64,000 nucleotides of DNA from Mesorhizobium sp. 131-2-1 (lineage in GTDB: Bacteria > Pseudomonadota > Alphaproteobacteria > Rhizobiales > Rhizobiaceae), in assembly GCF_016756535.1 (NCBI RefSeq), contig NZ_AP023247.1, positions 372,001-436,000 of the forward strand. The letters are read 5' to 3'. Below the pieces are notes generated by a model, which saw only the letters and a program-made list of their open reading frames with translations, was not told where the DNA came from and made no database searches. A program made the position numbers and the translations under genes. Shown here one piece after another: positions 50,985 to 59,941 of the stretch; within the stretch, counting starts at the first letter, position 1, and each line of letters opens with the position of its first letter.

Positions 50985-52436
50985 TCACTCCTTCGCCGCT
51001 TCGGCCGCCTTCGTATCCAGCAGCCCGTAGCCGAAGTCATTGTCCCTGCCCTTCGGGCCGAGATCCCTCGCGGTGTCGGCCAGCGCCTTCTCGATCTCGT
51101 CGGCCGAACGGTCGGGCGCGACATGGATCAGGTTGGCGATGGCGCCGGACACGATCGCCGCGGCGAAGGAGGTACCGGTGACGACGTCGGAGCCGGCGCC
51201 GCTCGGTGCCACCATCTCGACGCCGGGGGCCGAGATGAAGACATAGGCGCCGCGATTGGCCTGCGGCATCAGCCCGTCCTTGGCATCGGTGGCGGTCACG
51301 GCGATGACGCCGTCAAAGGCGGCCGGGTAGCCATAGGGCGCTTTCGGCCCGTTATTCCCAGCGGCGGCGACCAGCACGATGCCCAGCGCGCGGGCGTTGC
51401 GGCAAGCAATGCCGAGCAGGTCGTTCTTCGGGCCGACGAAACTCATGTTGATGATGCGCACGTCCTGCTCCGCCGCCCAGTCGAGCGCCGACAGGATGAC
51501 GTCCATTGTCGACTTGCCGCCCTCGAAGGCGCGGGCGTGGTAGATCTTGGCGCCCGGCGCCATGCCCTTCAGGGCGCCGACGCCGGCGATCAGGCCATCG
51601 ATCGAGGTGCCATGATCGCGCTTTTCGACCGGCACGCTGGGCATGGCGTCGAACTGGTCGGCGATGACACCCGACAGCGCCGGGTTGGTGTCGTCGATGC
51701 CGGTGTCGATGACGGCGACGCGCACATTCTCGCCGCTGGCCGCCTTGGCGTCGAGCGCAATGCGGTCGAAGGCATAGTTGACGATGCCGGCCGCCTGCTG
51801 CAGCGAATAGACATGGTTGGGCTCACGCCGCATTGTGCGGCCGTCAGCGGCAAGCTGCGCCAGCACGATGCCGACCGGGCGTCCGTCGGGAATGCCGAAG
51901 CGCGCCAACGTCGTGCCGAGCAGCCGCGACCGGCGCTCGGAGCGCACTTCGAGGCCGAAGGAAGCGGCGATCTGCTGCACGGTGGCGGCATCGCCATCAA
52001 CCGTCACAAGCACCTCGTCGGGCACGAAATCGCCGACGATGGCGCGTTGCGGCTCGGTCGCGACGAGGTCGGTCGGCGAAATGATCGGACCGCCAAGCGC
52101 CACCGCCTGCACCGGCGGGGCCGGTGGGCCCGGCGGCGGCAGCGAGCTCGCCGGATCGCGGCGCGGGTCGGGCGTCGGCAGCGGCGTCGCGCCGCCGGGA
52201 GGATTGGGGAACAGGTCGACGATCAGCGCCGGCAGAAAAACGGCTCCGCCGCCGGCAGGCCCGGTGCCGGACGTCCCGCCGTCCTTGGCGCAGTCGGCGC
52301 CGGCGGCGTTTGTCCGGTCGGCACAATCGGTTTGCGCCGGCGGCTGGTCCTTGCTCTGCGCAAGAACGGGCGTGGCGGCGATTGTCGTCGCCGCCAGCAG
52401 AAATCCAGCAAATGCGATGACTGCCCTAGCCGCCAT
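50985..52436 (-). CDS. Secreted subtilisin-like serine protease (S8)
   Basis: 483 residues. A signal peptide (to about ATPVLAQ, residue 27) and a Pro/Gly-rich linker (60-110) are followed by a pro-domain-like segment (EVLVTVDGDAATVQQIAASFGL) and a subtilase domain with D244 (AVIDTGID), H275 (DHGTSIDG), N361 (AAAGNNGP) and S423 (GTSFAAA). It ends without an added anchor. Last gene of the operon sigma - anti-sigma - protease, overlapping the anti-sigma gene by about 11 nt. The protease might degrade the anti-sigma or be the sigma factor's main target; either is inference. Confidence 0.9.
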   Translation of the reverse strand: MAARAVIAFAGFLLAATTIAATPVLAQSKDQPPAQTDCADRTNAAGADCAKDGGTSGTGPAGGGAVFLPALIVDLFPNPPGGATPLPTPDPRRDPASSLPPPGPPAPPVQAVALGGPIISPTDLVATEPQRAIVGDFVPDEVLVTVDGDAATVQQIAASFGLEVRSERRSRLLGTTLARFGIPDGRPVGIVLAQLAADGRTMRREPNHVYSLQQAAGIVNYAFDRIALDAKAASGENVRVAVIDTGIDDTNPALSGVIADQFDAMPSVPVEKRDHGTSIDGLIAGVGALKGMAPGAKIYHARAFEGGKSTMDVILSALDWAAEQDVRIINMSFVGPKNDLLGIACRNARALGIVLVAAAGNNGPKAPYGYPAAFDGVIAVTATDAKDGLMPQANRGAYVFISAPGVEMVAPSGAGSDVVTGTSFAAAIVSGAIANLIHVAPDRSADEIEKALADTARDLGPKGRDNDFGYGLLDTKAAEAAKE

Positions 52437-53094
52437 CAACCGGTTTCCTTCCCTCGATCACAGCATCCGCGAAAGGCTGGGCGGCAATAAGGCCAAGCAG
52501 CTTCTCGTAGTCGGCGCCTGTCTTGGCCGGCACGGCAATGTGGAAGACGCCATCGGCGGTCGGGCCGCCCGATATCTTCAGCCCATTCTGATCGAGGAAG
52601 GCGGCGATGTCGGACATCTTCGCCTCCGGCTTGAACTTGACGAGAGCGAACGGCATCTTTGCCAGCTCGTCCCCAGTGCCGGCGACTTCGAAATCATTGC
52701 CCTTGCCGCCGGGCTGGACGAAGGACTGCACCACCACCAGCGCCAGCAACGCCGCCGCGGCCGCCCAGGCGACGGTGGCGGGCACCGCCATGAAGCGATT
52801 GAGGGCCTGCGAGAGCCATGACGGGCTGGCCGGCGCACGCGCCGGACCGGCCTCGGCGTCGAGCGCCCGGGCAAAGCGGCTCAGCGCATCGGCCGGCGGG
52901 CGGATCGCCTCGTTGGCGGCGGCGACGCCGGAGAATTCGGCCTCGGCCTCGCCGAGCGCGGCAAGCGCTGCCGGATCGGTCGCCAGCCATTCCTCGACGG
53001 CCTCGAGCTCGGCGCCTTCCAGCGAGCCGTTCAGGTAGAACGGCAGCAGCGTTTCCATCTCGTCGCGGCGCGACATCTTTTCAGCGGCGCTCAT
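52426..53094 (-). CDS. Membrane anti-sigma factor
   Basis: 222 residues. The cytosolic N-terminal part (DEMETLLPFYLNGSLEGAELEAVEEWLATDP, residues 11-41 in parts) resembles anti-sigma domains but lacks the zinc-binding His-Cys-Cys set. One membrane segment (about 103-125) is followed by a periplasmic domain of about 95 residues with a ferredoxin-like feel (FALVKFKPEAKMSDIAAFLD). Start ATG overlaps the sigma-factor stop (ATGA). It would hold the ECF sigma inactive until an envelope signal arrives. Confidence 0.85.
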   Translation of the reverse strand: MSAAEKMSRRDEMETLLPFYLNGSLEGAELEAVEEWLATDPAALAALGEAEAEFSGVAAANEAIRPPADALSRFARALDAEAGPARAPASPSWLSQALNRFMAVPATVAWAAAAALLALVVVQSFVQPGGKGNDFEVAGTGDELAKMPFALVKFKPEAKMSDIAAFLDQNGLKISGGPTADGVFHIAVPAKTGADYEKLLGLIAAQPFADAVIEGRKPVDGG

Positions 53095-53717
53095 GGCCAC
53101 CCCCTGTCGTAACCGGCGGCCTTGAGGGCCTCGCCGAGTTTCTTGCGGGCGTAGAACATCCTGGTCTTGACGGTGGCGACGGGAATGCCGAGCACCGCGC
53201 CGATCTCGGTCACCGACTGTCCATGGTAATAGGCAAGGTCGATCACCGTGCGGTGCTCTTCGGGCAAGGCATCGATGAAGCGCCGCAAGGCGGCGCCCTT
53301 GTCTTCCTTCATGGTGACGACTTCCGGCGTATCGGCGCTGTCGGGGACCTGGGCAGCGTCATCGTCGTCGATCCAGTCCTCCTTCTTCTTGCGCAGCGAG
53401 GACAGCGCCTTGAAGCGGGCGATGCCGAGCAGCCATGTCGAGACTTCCGAGCGCCCTTCGAAACTGGGCGCCTGGCGCCACAGTTCGAGGAACACCTCGT
53501 TTGCAATATCGTCGGCCATCATTTCCGATCCCGTCTGGCGCGCCACGAAGCGGTAGACCCGCGCGTGGTGACGCATGAACAGGAGCCGCACGGCAGCCCG
53601 GTCGCCCTTCGCGACCCGGTCGACAAGCGCGCGATCGGTCTCCATCGCCGCTGTCATGGCCGGTCGAGCCGCCTGGCTCCTCGTTGCTCTGTCGCCGATC
53701 GGTCCAAAAAGGTTCAT
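53091..53717 (-). CDS. ECF-type RNA polymerase sigma factor
   Basis: 208 residues. Region 2 is YRFVARQTGSEMMADDIANEVFLELWRQAP, region 4 is LPEEHRTVIDLAYYHGQSVTEIGAVLGIPVATVKTRMFYARKKL (both cited in parts, about residues 55-84 and 150-193). The linker is acidic (DDDDAAQVPDSAD). The start is uncertain: ATG at 53717 has GGAGG directly before it, and in-frame ATGs at 53657 and 53645 are closer to the first helix. It should direct transcription of its own operon and probably other envelope genes. Confidence 0.9.
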   Translation of the reverse strand: MNLFGPIGDRATRSQAARPAMTAAMETDRALVDRVAKGDRAAVRLLFMRHHARVYRFVARQTGSEMMADDIANEVFLELWRQAPSFEGRSEVSTWLLGIARFKALSSLRKKKEDWIDDDDAAQVPDSADTPEVVTMKEDKGAALRRFIDALPEEHRTVIDLAYYHGQSVTEIGAVLGIPVATVKTRMFYARKKLGEALKAAGYDRGWP

Positions 53718-53780
53718 CCTCCGCCAAGGAATTTTCGGAAGCTAACCGAAGAGCGGGGAGGTTGCCAGTAGGGGCGCTTT

Positions 53781-53802
53781 CCTTCTCCCCTCGGGGAGAA
53801 GG
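53781..53802 (-). terminator. Hairpin after the phosphodiesterase gene
   Basis: CCTTCTCCCC (53781-53790) and GGGGAGAAGG (53793-53802) form a perfect 10-bp stem with an open apex. It lies just past the stop at 53809 and upstream of the sigma-factor gene. No T-run on the minus strand; this motif is also a common dispersed sequence in Mesorhizobium. Confidence 0.5.
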
Positions 53803-53808
53803 AGAAGG

Positions 53809-54648
53809 TCACCCCAGGAACGGCTTCGCCTTCATCGTCGCCGGTATTTCCACGCCGAGCCGGCCCAGCACCGTCGGCGCCAGTTGCAGCTGGTCGAGCA
53901 GCGTGTCGGGCTCGGGACCCTTGCCCGGACCGAAATAGTATAAGGCAAAATCCTGCATCTCGTCGTCGTGGCCGCCGTGGTGGCCGCGGACGGTCTGGCC
54001 GTGGTCAGCGGTGACGATCACTTCGTAGCCGGCTTGCCGCCAGACCGGCAAGAAGCCGGCGAGCATGGCGTCCATCGCATAGCAGGCATGGTCCATCTCG
54101 TGGCAGTCATGGCCGAAGCGATGGCCCATGGAGTCCAGCGTGCAGGTGTGCAGGATGCCGTAGTCGATGCCGTGGCGCCTGGCCAGCATGGTCAGCGTGG
54201 CGAACAGGTCGACATCGCTCGGCGTCATCTGGTTCTTGAGATTGTAGCCGGTCATCGTGTGGAAGCGGCCATGGCTGATCGGCCCGCCCGGTTCGTCGAA
54301 CTCCATGTCCTCGACGAGGTCGAACGGATAGGAGCGGAAGAATTCGGACCAGTAGGAATGGGTCACCGCACCCGTCTTGCCGCCTGCCTTGCTGACCTCG
54401 GAGAAGATGTCCGGCTGCTGGACCCTGAACCGGTTCTCGTTGGAGAGGATGCCATGCACCTGCGGCGCAACGCCGGTGTGGATCGAGGCATAGCAGCAGG
54501 CCGAAGTCGACGGCAGCACCGAGCGCATCTTCCACACTTGCGCTTCGCCAGACTGCACCCAGCCCTCGAGATTGCCCATCAGCCGGCGCCAGTTCCGGTA
54601 GGGCACGCCGTCGAGGATGATGAGCAGAAGTTTTGTCGCGAGCGCCAT
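53809..54648 (-). CDS. Alkaline phosphatase superfamily phosphodiesterase
   Basis: 279 residues with no signal peptide. The nucleotide pyrophosphatase/phosphodiesterase pattern is present: LLLIILDGVP (metal ligand D13), SVLPSTSACCYASIHTG with the likely nucleophile T48, GHRFGHD, and TADHGQTVRGHHGGHDDE supplying further metal ligands. ATG at MALATK is favoured by GGAG 6 nt upstream over the ATG 12 nt earlier. It follows the transporter ATPase on the same strand by 89 nt, so it may process the imported compound, perhaps a phosphodiester or phosphonate. Confidence 0.85.
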   Translation of the reverse strand: MALATKLLLIILDGVPYRNWRRLMGNLEGWVQSGEAQVWKMRSVLPSTSACCYASIHTGVAPQVHGILSNENRFRVQQPDIFSEVSKAGGKTGAVTHSYWSEFFRSYPFDLVEDMEFDEPGGPISHGRFHTMTGYNLKNQMTPSDVDLFATLTMLARRHGIDYGILHTCTLDSMGHRFGHDCHEMDHACYAMDAMLAGFLPVWRQAGYEVIVTADHGQTVRGHHGGHDDEMQDFALYYFGPGKGPEPDTLLDQLQLAPTVLGRLGVEIPATMKAKPFLG

Positions 54649-54737
54649 CGGCGGCTCCATGCGGTCTTGCCGGAGAGATTTGGGGTTGGCCGATCCGGCC
54701 AAGCCCAAACGTAGTGAGAGAATCGGCAGGAGGCTCG

Positions 54738-56393
54738 CTAGTTCCCCGCGCTCGCCATGCGACGGCCCGCGATCGCCTTCTCCAGCCAGCCGATTTCCAT
54801 TTCCGGCACGGAGGACAACAGAAGGTCGGTATAGGCATCGAAGGGCGGCGTCAGCACCTTGCTCTTCGAGCCATAGCGCACCACCTCGCCGCGATACATC
54901 ACCGCGATCGAATCGGCGATCGACTTCACCGTCGCCAGATCGTGGGTGATGAACAGATAGGCGACCTTCTCGTGCTGCTGCAGGTTGAGCAGCAGCTTGA
55001 GGATGCCGTTGGCCACCAGCGGGTCGAGCGCGGAGGTCACCTCGTCGCAGATGATCAGCTTGGGCTTGGCCGCGAGCGAACGCGCAATGCAGACGCGCTG
55101 CTTCTGGCCGCCCGACAGCTCGGCCGGATAGCGGTCGACGAAGCCCTTGCCCATCTCGATCTCGTCGAGCAGTTCGGCAACGCGCTTGTCGCGCTCGCGG
55201 CCCTTCATGCCGAAATAGAACTCCAGCGGCCGGCCGATGATTGTGCCTACGGTCTGGCGGGGGTTCATCGCCACGTCCGCCATCTGGTAGATCATCTGCA
55301 GCTGGCGCAGATCCTCCTTCGGCCGGTCGGCAAGCCTGTTGCCGAGCGTGCGGCCGTCGAAGACGACACTGCCTTGCTCCGGCGGCAAAAGCCCGGTGAT
55401 GGCGCGCGCCAGCGTCGACTTGCCGGAGCCGCTCTCGCCGACCACGGCCAGCGTCTGGCCCGGAAAGATGTCGACCGAGACGTTCTTCAGCACCTTGACG
55501 TGGCCGCCGCCATAGGCGGCGGTGACGTTCTTGACCGACAGGAACGGCGTCGCGCTGGGCTTCTGCTCCTGGTGCTCGATCTCGTGCACCGAGACCAGCG
55601 CATTGGTGTATTCCTGGCGGGGTTCCTTGATGATCTGCCTTGTGCCGCCCCATTCGACCAGCCGGCCGTGGCGCAGCACCATGATCTCGTCCGACACCTG
55701 GGCGACGACGGCAAGGTCGTGAGTGATGTAGAGCGCCGCAACGTGGGTGTCGCGGATGGCGTCCTTGATCGCCGCCAGCACGTCGATCTGGGTCGTCACG
55801 TCGAGCGCGGTGGTCGGCTCGTCGAAGACGATCAGGTCGGGTTCCGAGCACAGCGCCATCGCCGTCATCACCCGCTGCAGCTGGCCGCCGGAGACCTGGT
55901 GCGGGAAGCGTTCGCCGATGGTTTCGGGATTCGGCAGGCTGAGCTTCTTGAACAGCGCCACGGCGCGTTTCTCGGCCTCGGCCCGTGTCGCCGTGCCGTG
56001 CAGCAGGGTGGCTTCCACCACCTGGTCCATCAGCTTGTGCGCCGGATTGAAGGCGGCGGCCGCCGATTGCGCGACATAGCAGACCTCGCGGCCGCGCAAT
56101 TTGCGGAAACCTTCCTTGCCGCCCTTGAGGATATCGCGGCCGTTGAGGAGCACCTCGCCGCCGGTGATGCGCACGCCACCGCGGCCATAGCCCATCGACG
56201 ACAGGCCAATGGTCGATTTGCCGGCGCCGGACTCGCCGATCAGGCCGAGCACCTTGCCCTTTTCCAGCGTCAGCGAGACGTCATGGACCAGCACGATGTT
56301 CTTCGGCGCCTCGCCGGGCGGAAACACTGTCGCTTCGATGCGCAGGTTGCGGATATCGAGCAGCAGGCCGGGCTTTGCTTTTGTGTCGGCCAT
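54738..56393 (-). CDS. Oligopeptide-type ABC transporter, fused double ATPase
   Basis: 551 residues containing two complete ATPase domains, equivalent to DppD plus DppF. First: Walker A GESGAGKST (53-61), signature VSGGQLQRV, Walker B LIVFDEPTTALD. Second: GESGSGKST (319-327), LSGGQKQRVC, IICDEVTSALD. The start ATG overlaps the permease stop (TGATG), with GGAGG upstream. It powers the DppB/DppC-type permeases encoded just before it. Confidence 0.94.
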   Translation of the reverse strand: MADTKAKPGLLLDIRNLRIEATVFPPGEAPKNIVLVHDVSLTLEKGKVLGLIGESGAGKSTIGLSSMGYGRGGVRITGGEVLLNGRDILKGGKEGFRKLRGREVCYVAQSAAAAFNPAHKLMDQVVEATLLHGTATRAEAEKRAVALFKKLSLPNPETIGERFPHQVSGGQLQRVMTAMALCSEPDLIVFDEPTTALDVTTQIDVLAAIKDAIRDTHVAALYITHDLAVVAQVSDEIMVLRHGRLVEWGGTRQIIKEPRQEYTNALVSVHEIEHQEQKPSATPFLSVKNVTAAYGGGHVKVLKNVSVDIFPGQTLAVVGESGSGKSTLARAITGLLPPEQGSVVFDGRTLGNRLADRPKEDLRQLQMIYQMADVAMNPRQTVGTIIGRPLEFYFGMKGRERDKRVAELLDEIEMGKGFVDRYPAELSGGQKQRVCIARSLAAKPKLIICDEVTSALDPLVANGILKLLLNLQQHEKVAYLFITHDLATVKSIADSIAVMYRGEVVRYGSKSKVLTPPFDAYTDLLLSSVPEMEIGWLEKAIAGRRMASAGN

Positions 56394-57220
56394 CACCCGC
56401 GTCCTCCCTTCAGACTTGTCGTGCGGTTGAGGATCCAGTCGGCGACAAGGTTGACCGAGATTGCCAGTGCGGCGATTGCCGCCGCCGGAATGAGCGCGGC
56501 ACCGATGCCGAAGACGATGCCGTCCTTGTTTTCCTTGACCATGCCGCCCCAGTCGGCGTCCGGCGGTTGCACGCCAAGGCCGAGGAACGACAGCGTCGAC
56601 AGGAACAGCACGGCATAGATGAAGCGCAGGCCGAGTTCCGATACCAGCGGCGACAGCGCGTTGGGCAGGATTTCGCGGAAGATGATCCAGCCGCTGCCTT
56701 CGCCGCGCAACTTGGCGGCTTCGACATAGTCCATGACGTTGATGTCGACGGCCACCGCACGCGACAGCCGGTAGACGCGGGTCGAGTCGAGAACGCCCAT
56801 CACCAGGATCAGCGTCACCAGGGTGGTCGGCAGCACCGAGAGCACGACGAGCGCCATGATCAGCGTCGGGATCGACATCAGCAGGTCGACAAGACGCGAC
56901 AACAGCGTGTCGAACCAGCCGCCGAACACTGCTGCCGAAAAGCCGAGGATGGCGCCGAGCGAGAAGGACAGCGCAGTCGCAAGCACCGCGATGAACAAAG
57001 TGATGCGGGCGCCGTAGATCATGCGCGACAACAGATCGCGGCCAAGATTGTCGGTGCCCAGCCAATGTGCCGAAGACATCGGTTCCCAAGGAACGTCACT
57101 GACAATCTCGGCATTGCCGTGCGGTGCGATCCATGGCGCGAACACGGCTGCCACGACAAACATCGTCGTCAGCACGATGCCGATCAGTGCGGGGATGGGG
57201 ATGCGTTTGATATCGAGCAT
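56393..57220 (-). CDS. Oligopeptide-type ABC transporter permease (DppC-like)
   Basis: 275 residues, inner membrane. N-terminal membrane helix, then HWLGTDNLGRDLLSRMIYGARITLFIAV, the DppC signature, and an EAA loop (YVEAAKLRGEGSGWIIFREILPNAL). It starts 9 nt after the stop of the DppB-like gene and overlaps the ATPase start. Confidence 0.93.
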   Translation of the reverse strand: MLDIKRIPIPALIGIVLTTMFVVAAVFAPWIAPHGNAEIVSDVPWEPMSSAHWLGTDNLGRDLLSRMIYGARITLFIAVLATALSFSLGAILGFSAAVFGGWFDTLLSRLVDLLMSIPTLIMALVVLSVLPTTLVTLILVMGVLDSTRVYRLSRAVAVDINVMDYVEAAKLRGEGSGWIIFREILPNALSPLVSELGLRFIYAVLFLSTLSFLGLGVQPPDADWGGMVKENKDGIVFGIGAALIPAAAIAALAISVNLVADWILNRTTSLKGGRG

Positions 57221-57229
57221 GCCCGCCCC

Positions 57230-58189
57230 CTATTTCGGATGTCTGAGACGCGGATTGGCGACGATCGCCCCAATGTCCGCAATGATGTTCAAGGTGATAT
57301 AGACGGCGGCGAAGATCAGGCCGACCGCCTGCACCACCGGCACGTCGCGCTTGGTGACGTGATCGACCAGATATTGCCCCATGCCCGGATAGACGAAGAT
57401 CACCTCGACCACGACGACGCCGACGATGAGGTAGGCGAGGTTGAGCATGACCACGTTGATGATCGGCGCGATGGCATTGGGGAAAGCGTGCTTGCGGATG
57501 ACGTTGAAGGCCGACAGGCCTTTCAGTTCCGCCGTCTCGACATAGGCCGACTGCATGACGTTGAGGATGGCCGCGCGGGTCATGCGCATCATGTGCGCCA
57601 GCACCACCAGCGTCAGCGCGGCGGCCGGCAGGGCGATCGCCTGCATGCGCTCGCCGAACGGCATGCCGTCATAGACCGTGGAAATTGCCGGAAACCATTG
57701 ATATTTGACGGCAAAGAAGAAGACCAGCACGTAGCCGATGAAGAACTCCGGGAAGGACGTCGAAGCGAGCGCCAGTCCGGATATCAGCTTGTCGACCCAG
57801 CCATTGCGGTAACGCACCGCGATCAGGCCGAGAATGATGGCCAGCGGCACAGCTACGACCGCCGCCCAGAAGGCGAGGAACAGCGTGTTCCACAGCCGCC
57901 CCTTGATCGAGGTTGCGATATCCTGGCCGCTCGTCATCGCGGTGCCGAGATCGCCGGTGAGCGCACCGCCGAGCCAGTGGAAGTACCTGATGTAAGCCGG
58001 CTGATTGAGGCCGAGCTGCTCGCGCAGATTGGCGAGCGACTCCGGCGTCGCCGACTGTCCGAGGATTGCTTGCGCGACGTCGCCGGGCAGGATCTGGGTG
58101 CCGGCGAAGATCAGGACCGATACGGCCAACAGGAGAAGGATGCCCAGCGCAACGCGCTGGGCCACCAGTTTCACGATGGGTGAGGACAT
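57230..58189 (-). CDS. Oligopeptide-type ABC transporter permease (DppB-like)
   Basis: 319 residues, inner membrane, six or so hydrophobic segments. DppB features: N-terminal LVAQRVALGILLLLAVSVLIFAGTQILPGD, and the EAA loop YVETAELKGLSAFNVIRKHAFPNA. It starts 16 nt after the binding-protein stop. Forms the channel with the DppC-like protein. Confidence 0.93.
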   Translation of the reverse strand: MSSPIVKLVAQRVALGILLLLAVSVLIFAGTQILPGDVAQAILGQSATPESLANLREQLGLNQPAYIRYFHWLGGALTGDLGTAMTSGQDIATSIKGRLWNTLFLAFWAAVVAVPLAIILGLIAVRYRNGWVDKLISGLALASTSFPEFFIGYVLVFFFAVKYQWFPAISTVYDGMPFGERMQAIALPAAALTLVVLAHMMRMTRAAILNVMQSAYVETAELKGLSAFNVIRKHAFPNAIAPIINVVMLNLAYLIVGVVVVEVIFVYPGMGQYLVDHVTKRDVPVVQAVGLIFAAVYITLNIIADIGAIVANPRLRHPK

Positions 58190-58205
58190 GTCCGCAAGGC
58201 CAAGC

Positions 58206-59792
58206 TCAGGCTTCGAGCCAGCACTTCGCCAAGGCGTAGCCGTTCATCAGTTCCTGATGCGGATCGTCGACCCAGCCGGCGACCTTGGCGCCCGTCGCAT
58301 CGATGAACTGGTTGAACATCGGCAGGATCAGGCCGCCCTCGTCGCGCACCATGACCGCCATGTCGTGGTACATCTGCTTGCGCTTGGCCTCGTCGAGTTC
58401 GGCGCGCGCCGCCAGCACCATCTTGTCGAAATCGGGGCGCTTGAAACGCGTGTCGTTCCAGTCGGCAGTCGAAATGTAGGCGGTCGAGTACATCTGGTCC
58501 TGGGTCGAGCGGCCGCCCCAGTAGGAGGCGCAGAAGGGCTGCTTGTTCCAGACTTCGTTCCAGTAGCCATCACCGGGCTCGCGCTTGAGCTCGATCTTGA
58601 TGCCGGCCTTGGCGGCGCTCTGCTGGTAGAGCTGCGAGGCATCGACGGCGCCGGGGAAGGCGACATCCGACGTGCGCAGAAGGATCGAGCCGTCATGGCC
58701 AGACTTCTTGTAGTGGAACTTGGCCTTGTCGGGATCGTATTTGCGCTGCTCGATCTCTGTGAACAGTGGATAGGACGCGTTGATCGGGAAGTCGTTGCCG
58801 AGCGAGCCATAGCCGCGCAGCACCTTGTTCAGCATCTCCTCGCGGTCGATCGCCAGCTTCAGCGCCATACGCAGGTCATTGTTGTCGAACGGCGCCGTGT
58901 TGCAATGCATGATGAACACGTAGTGGCCGGGGCCAGCATGGTTGCGGATGGTGACGCCCGGCACGCGCTTGATCAGGTCGACGATCTTCGGCTCGACGCG
59001 GTTGATCATGTTGACCTGGCCGCCCTGAAGGGCCGCCGTGCGCGCCGTCGCATCATTGATGACGATGATCTCGACCTGGTCGGCATGGCCCATCTTGTCG
59101 CCCTGCCAGTAATTGGCGAAACGCTCGCCGCCATGGCGCACACCAGGCTCGTTGGTGGTGATCTTGTAGGGGCCGGCGGAGATGCCGGCATCGGCCTTGT
59201 CCTTGCCGCCATTAGGCTGGACGATAAGGTGATAGTCGCTGAGCAGGTAAGGAAGGTCGGCATTGGCCTCCTTCAGCGTCAGCACCACTTCCTTGCCGCT
59301 GGCCTTGATGGACTCGATGCCCTTCATGTAGCCGAGCGCGCCGGATTTCGACTTCTCGTCGGAATGGCGCTCGAGCGTGGCGGCCACATCCTCGGCGGTC
59401 ACGGTCTTGCCGTTGTGGAATTCGACGCCGTCGCGGATTTTCAGCGTCCACACCTTGGCATCATCCGAAGCGCCAATCTCCTCGGCAATGCGGTTCTCGA
59501 GCTTGCCGTCGGGGGACAGCTCGACGATCATTTCACCCCAGCATTTGCCGAAGATCGTCGGCACCTGGGTCATGAACAGGGCCGGATCGAGACTGTTGGT
59601 GGACTCGCCACCGACGAGGCCGGCCTTCAGCGTGCCGCCCTTGACCGGGCCTGCGGCGCGCGCAGCGCTCGAAAGCAGCGAATTGGCGAAGGGAGCGGAG
59701 ATGCCGAGCGCGGCGGCGCGGCCGAGAAAATCGCGACGGCTGAGCTTGCCGGCGGCGACACGACGGCTGAGATAGTCCAATTCGTTAGACAT
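58206..59792 (-). CDS. Oligopeptide-type ABC transporter substrate-binding protein (Tat-exported)
   Basis: 528 residues. The N-terminus has a clear twin-arginine motif (SRRDFLGRAAALGISAP, about 17-33), so it is exported folded. The mature protein is an SBP family 5 member (VWTLKIRDGVEFHNGKTVTAEDVAATLERH in parts, ALKLAIDREEMLNKVLRGYGSLGNDFPI). The start MSNELDYLSR has GAGG 8 nt upstream; the longer frame runs into the leader. Ligand unknown; the neighbours (phosphodiesterase, S15 hydrolase) suggest something other than plain dipeptides. Confidence 0.93.
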   Translation of the reverse strand: MSNELDYLSRRVAAGKLSRRDFLGRAAALGISAPFANSLLSSAARAAGPVKGGTLKAGLVGGESTNSLDPALFMTQVPTIFGKCWGEMIVELSPDGKLENRIAEEIGASDDAKVWTLKIRDGVEFHNGKTVTAEDVAATLERHSDEKSKSGALGYMKGIESIKASGKEVVLTLKEANADLPYLLSDYHLIVQPNGGKDKADAGISAGPYKITTNEPGVRHGGERFANYWQGDKMGHADQVEIIVINDATARTAALQGGQVNMINRVEPKIVDLIKRVPGVTIRNHAGPGHYVFIMHCNTAPFDNNDLRMALKLAIDREEMLNKVLRGYGSLGNDFPINASYPLFTEIEQRKYDPDKAKFHYKKSGHDGSILLRTSDVAFPGAVDASQLYQQSAAKAGIKIELKREPGDGYWNEVWNKQPFCASYWGGRSTQDQMYSTAYISTADWNDTRFKRPDFDKMVLAARAELDEAKRKQMYHDMAVMVRDEGGLILPMFNQFIDATGAKVAGWVDDPHQELMNGYALAKCWLEA

Positions 59793-59849
59793 TGCAGGTT
59801 CCTCACTCTGATGGTTCGGCCTTGCGGCCGTTTCTTGTTTCTTGTGAGG

Positions 59850-59879
59850 ATAATGACCGCAACGGAAAGCTGTAAGCAA
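59850..59879 (-). promoter_or_regulatory. Candidate promoter of the peptide-type ABC operon
   Basis: On the minus strand TTGCTT (59874-59879) is followed after 18 nt by CATTAT (59850-59855), about 58 nt before the ATG. A small hairpin with CGGCC/GGCCG arms (59817-59830) lies in the leader. Both promoter boxes are only moderate matches, and read-through from the S15 hydrolase gene is also possible. Confidence 0.3.
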
Positions 59880-59941
59880 GACCGAATGCGACATGCCGTG
59901 GCGTAAATGGCGCGTCGCAATTGGACCAATCCTGCCAGCCC

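Noticed and set aside
53809..55851. A 680-codon frame that joins the phosphodiesterase to upstream sequence
   Set aside because: The upstream part is an antisense-type alternative frame of the ATPase gene; the phosphodiesterase has its own ATG with GGAG at the domain start.
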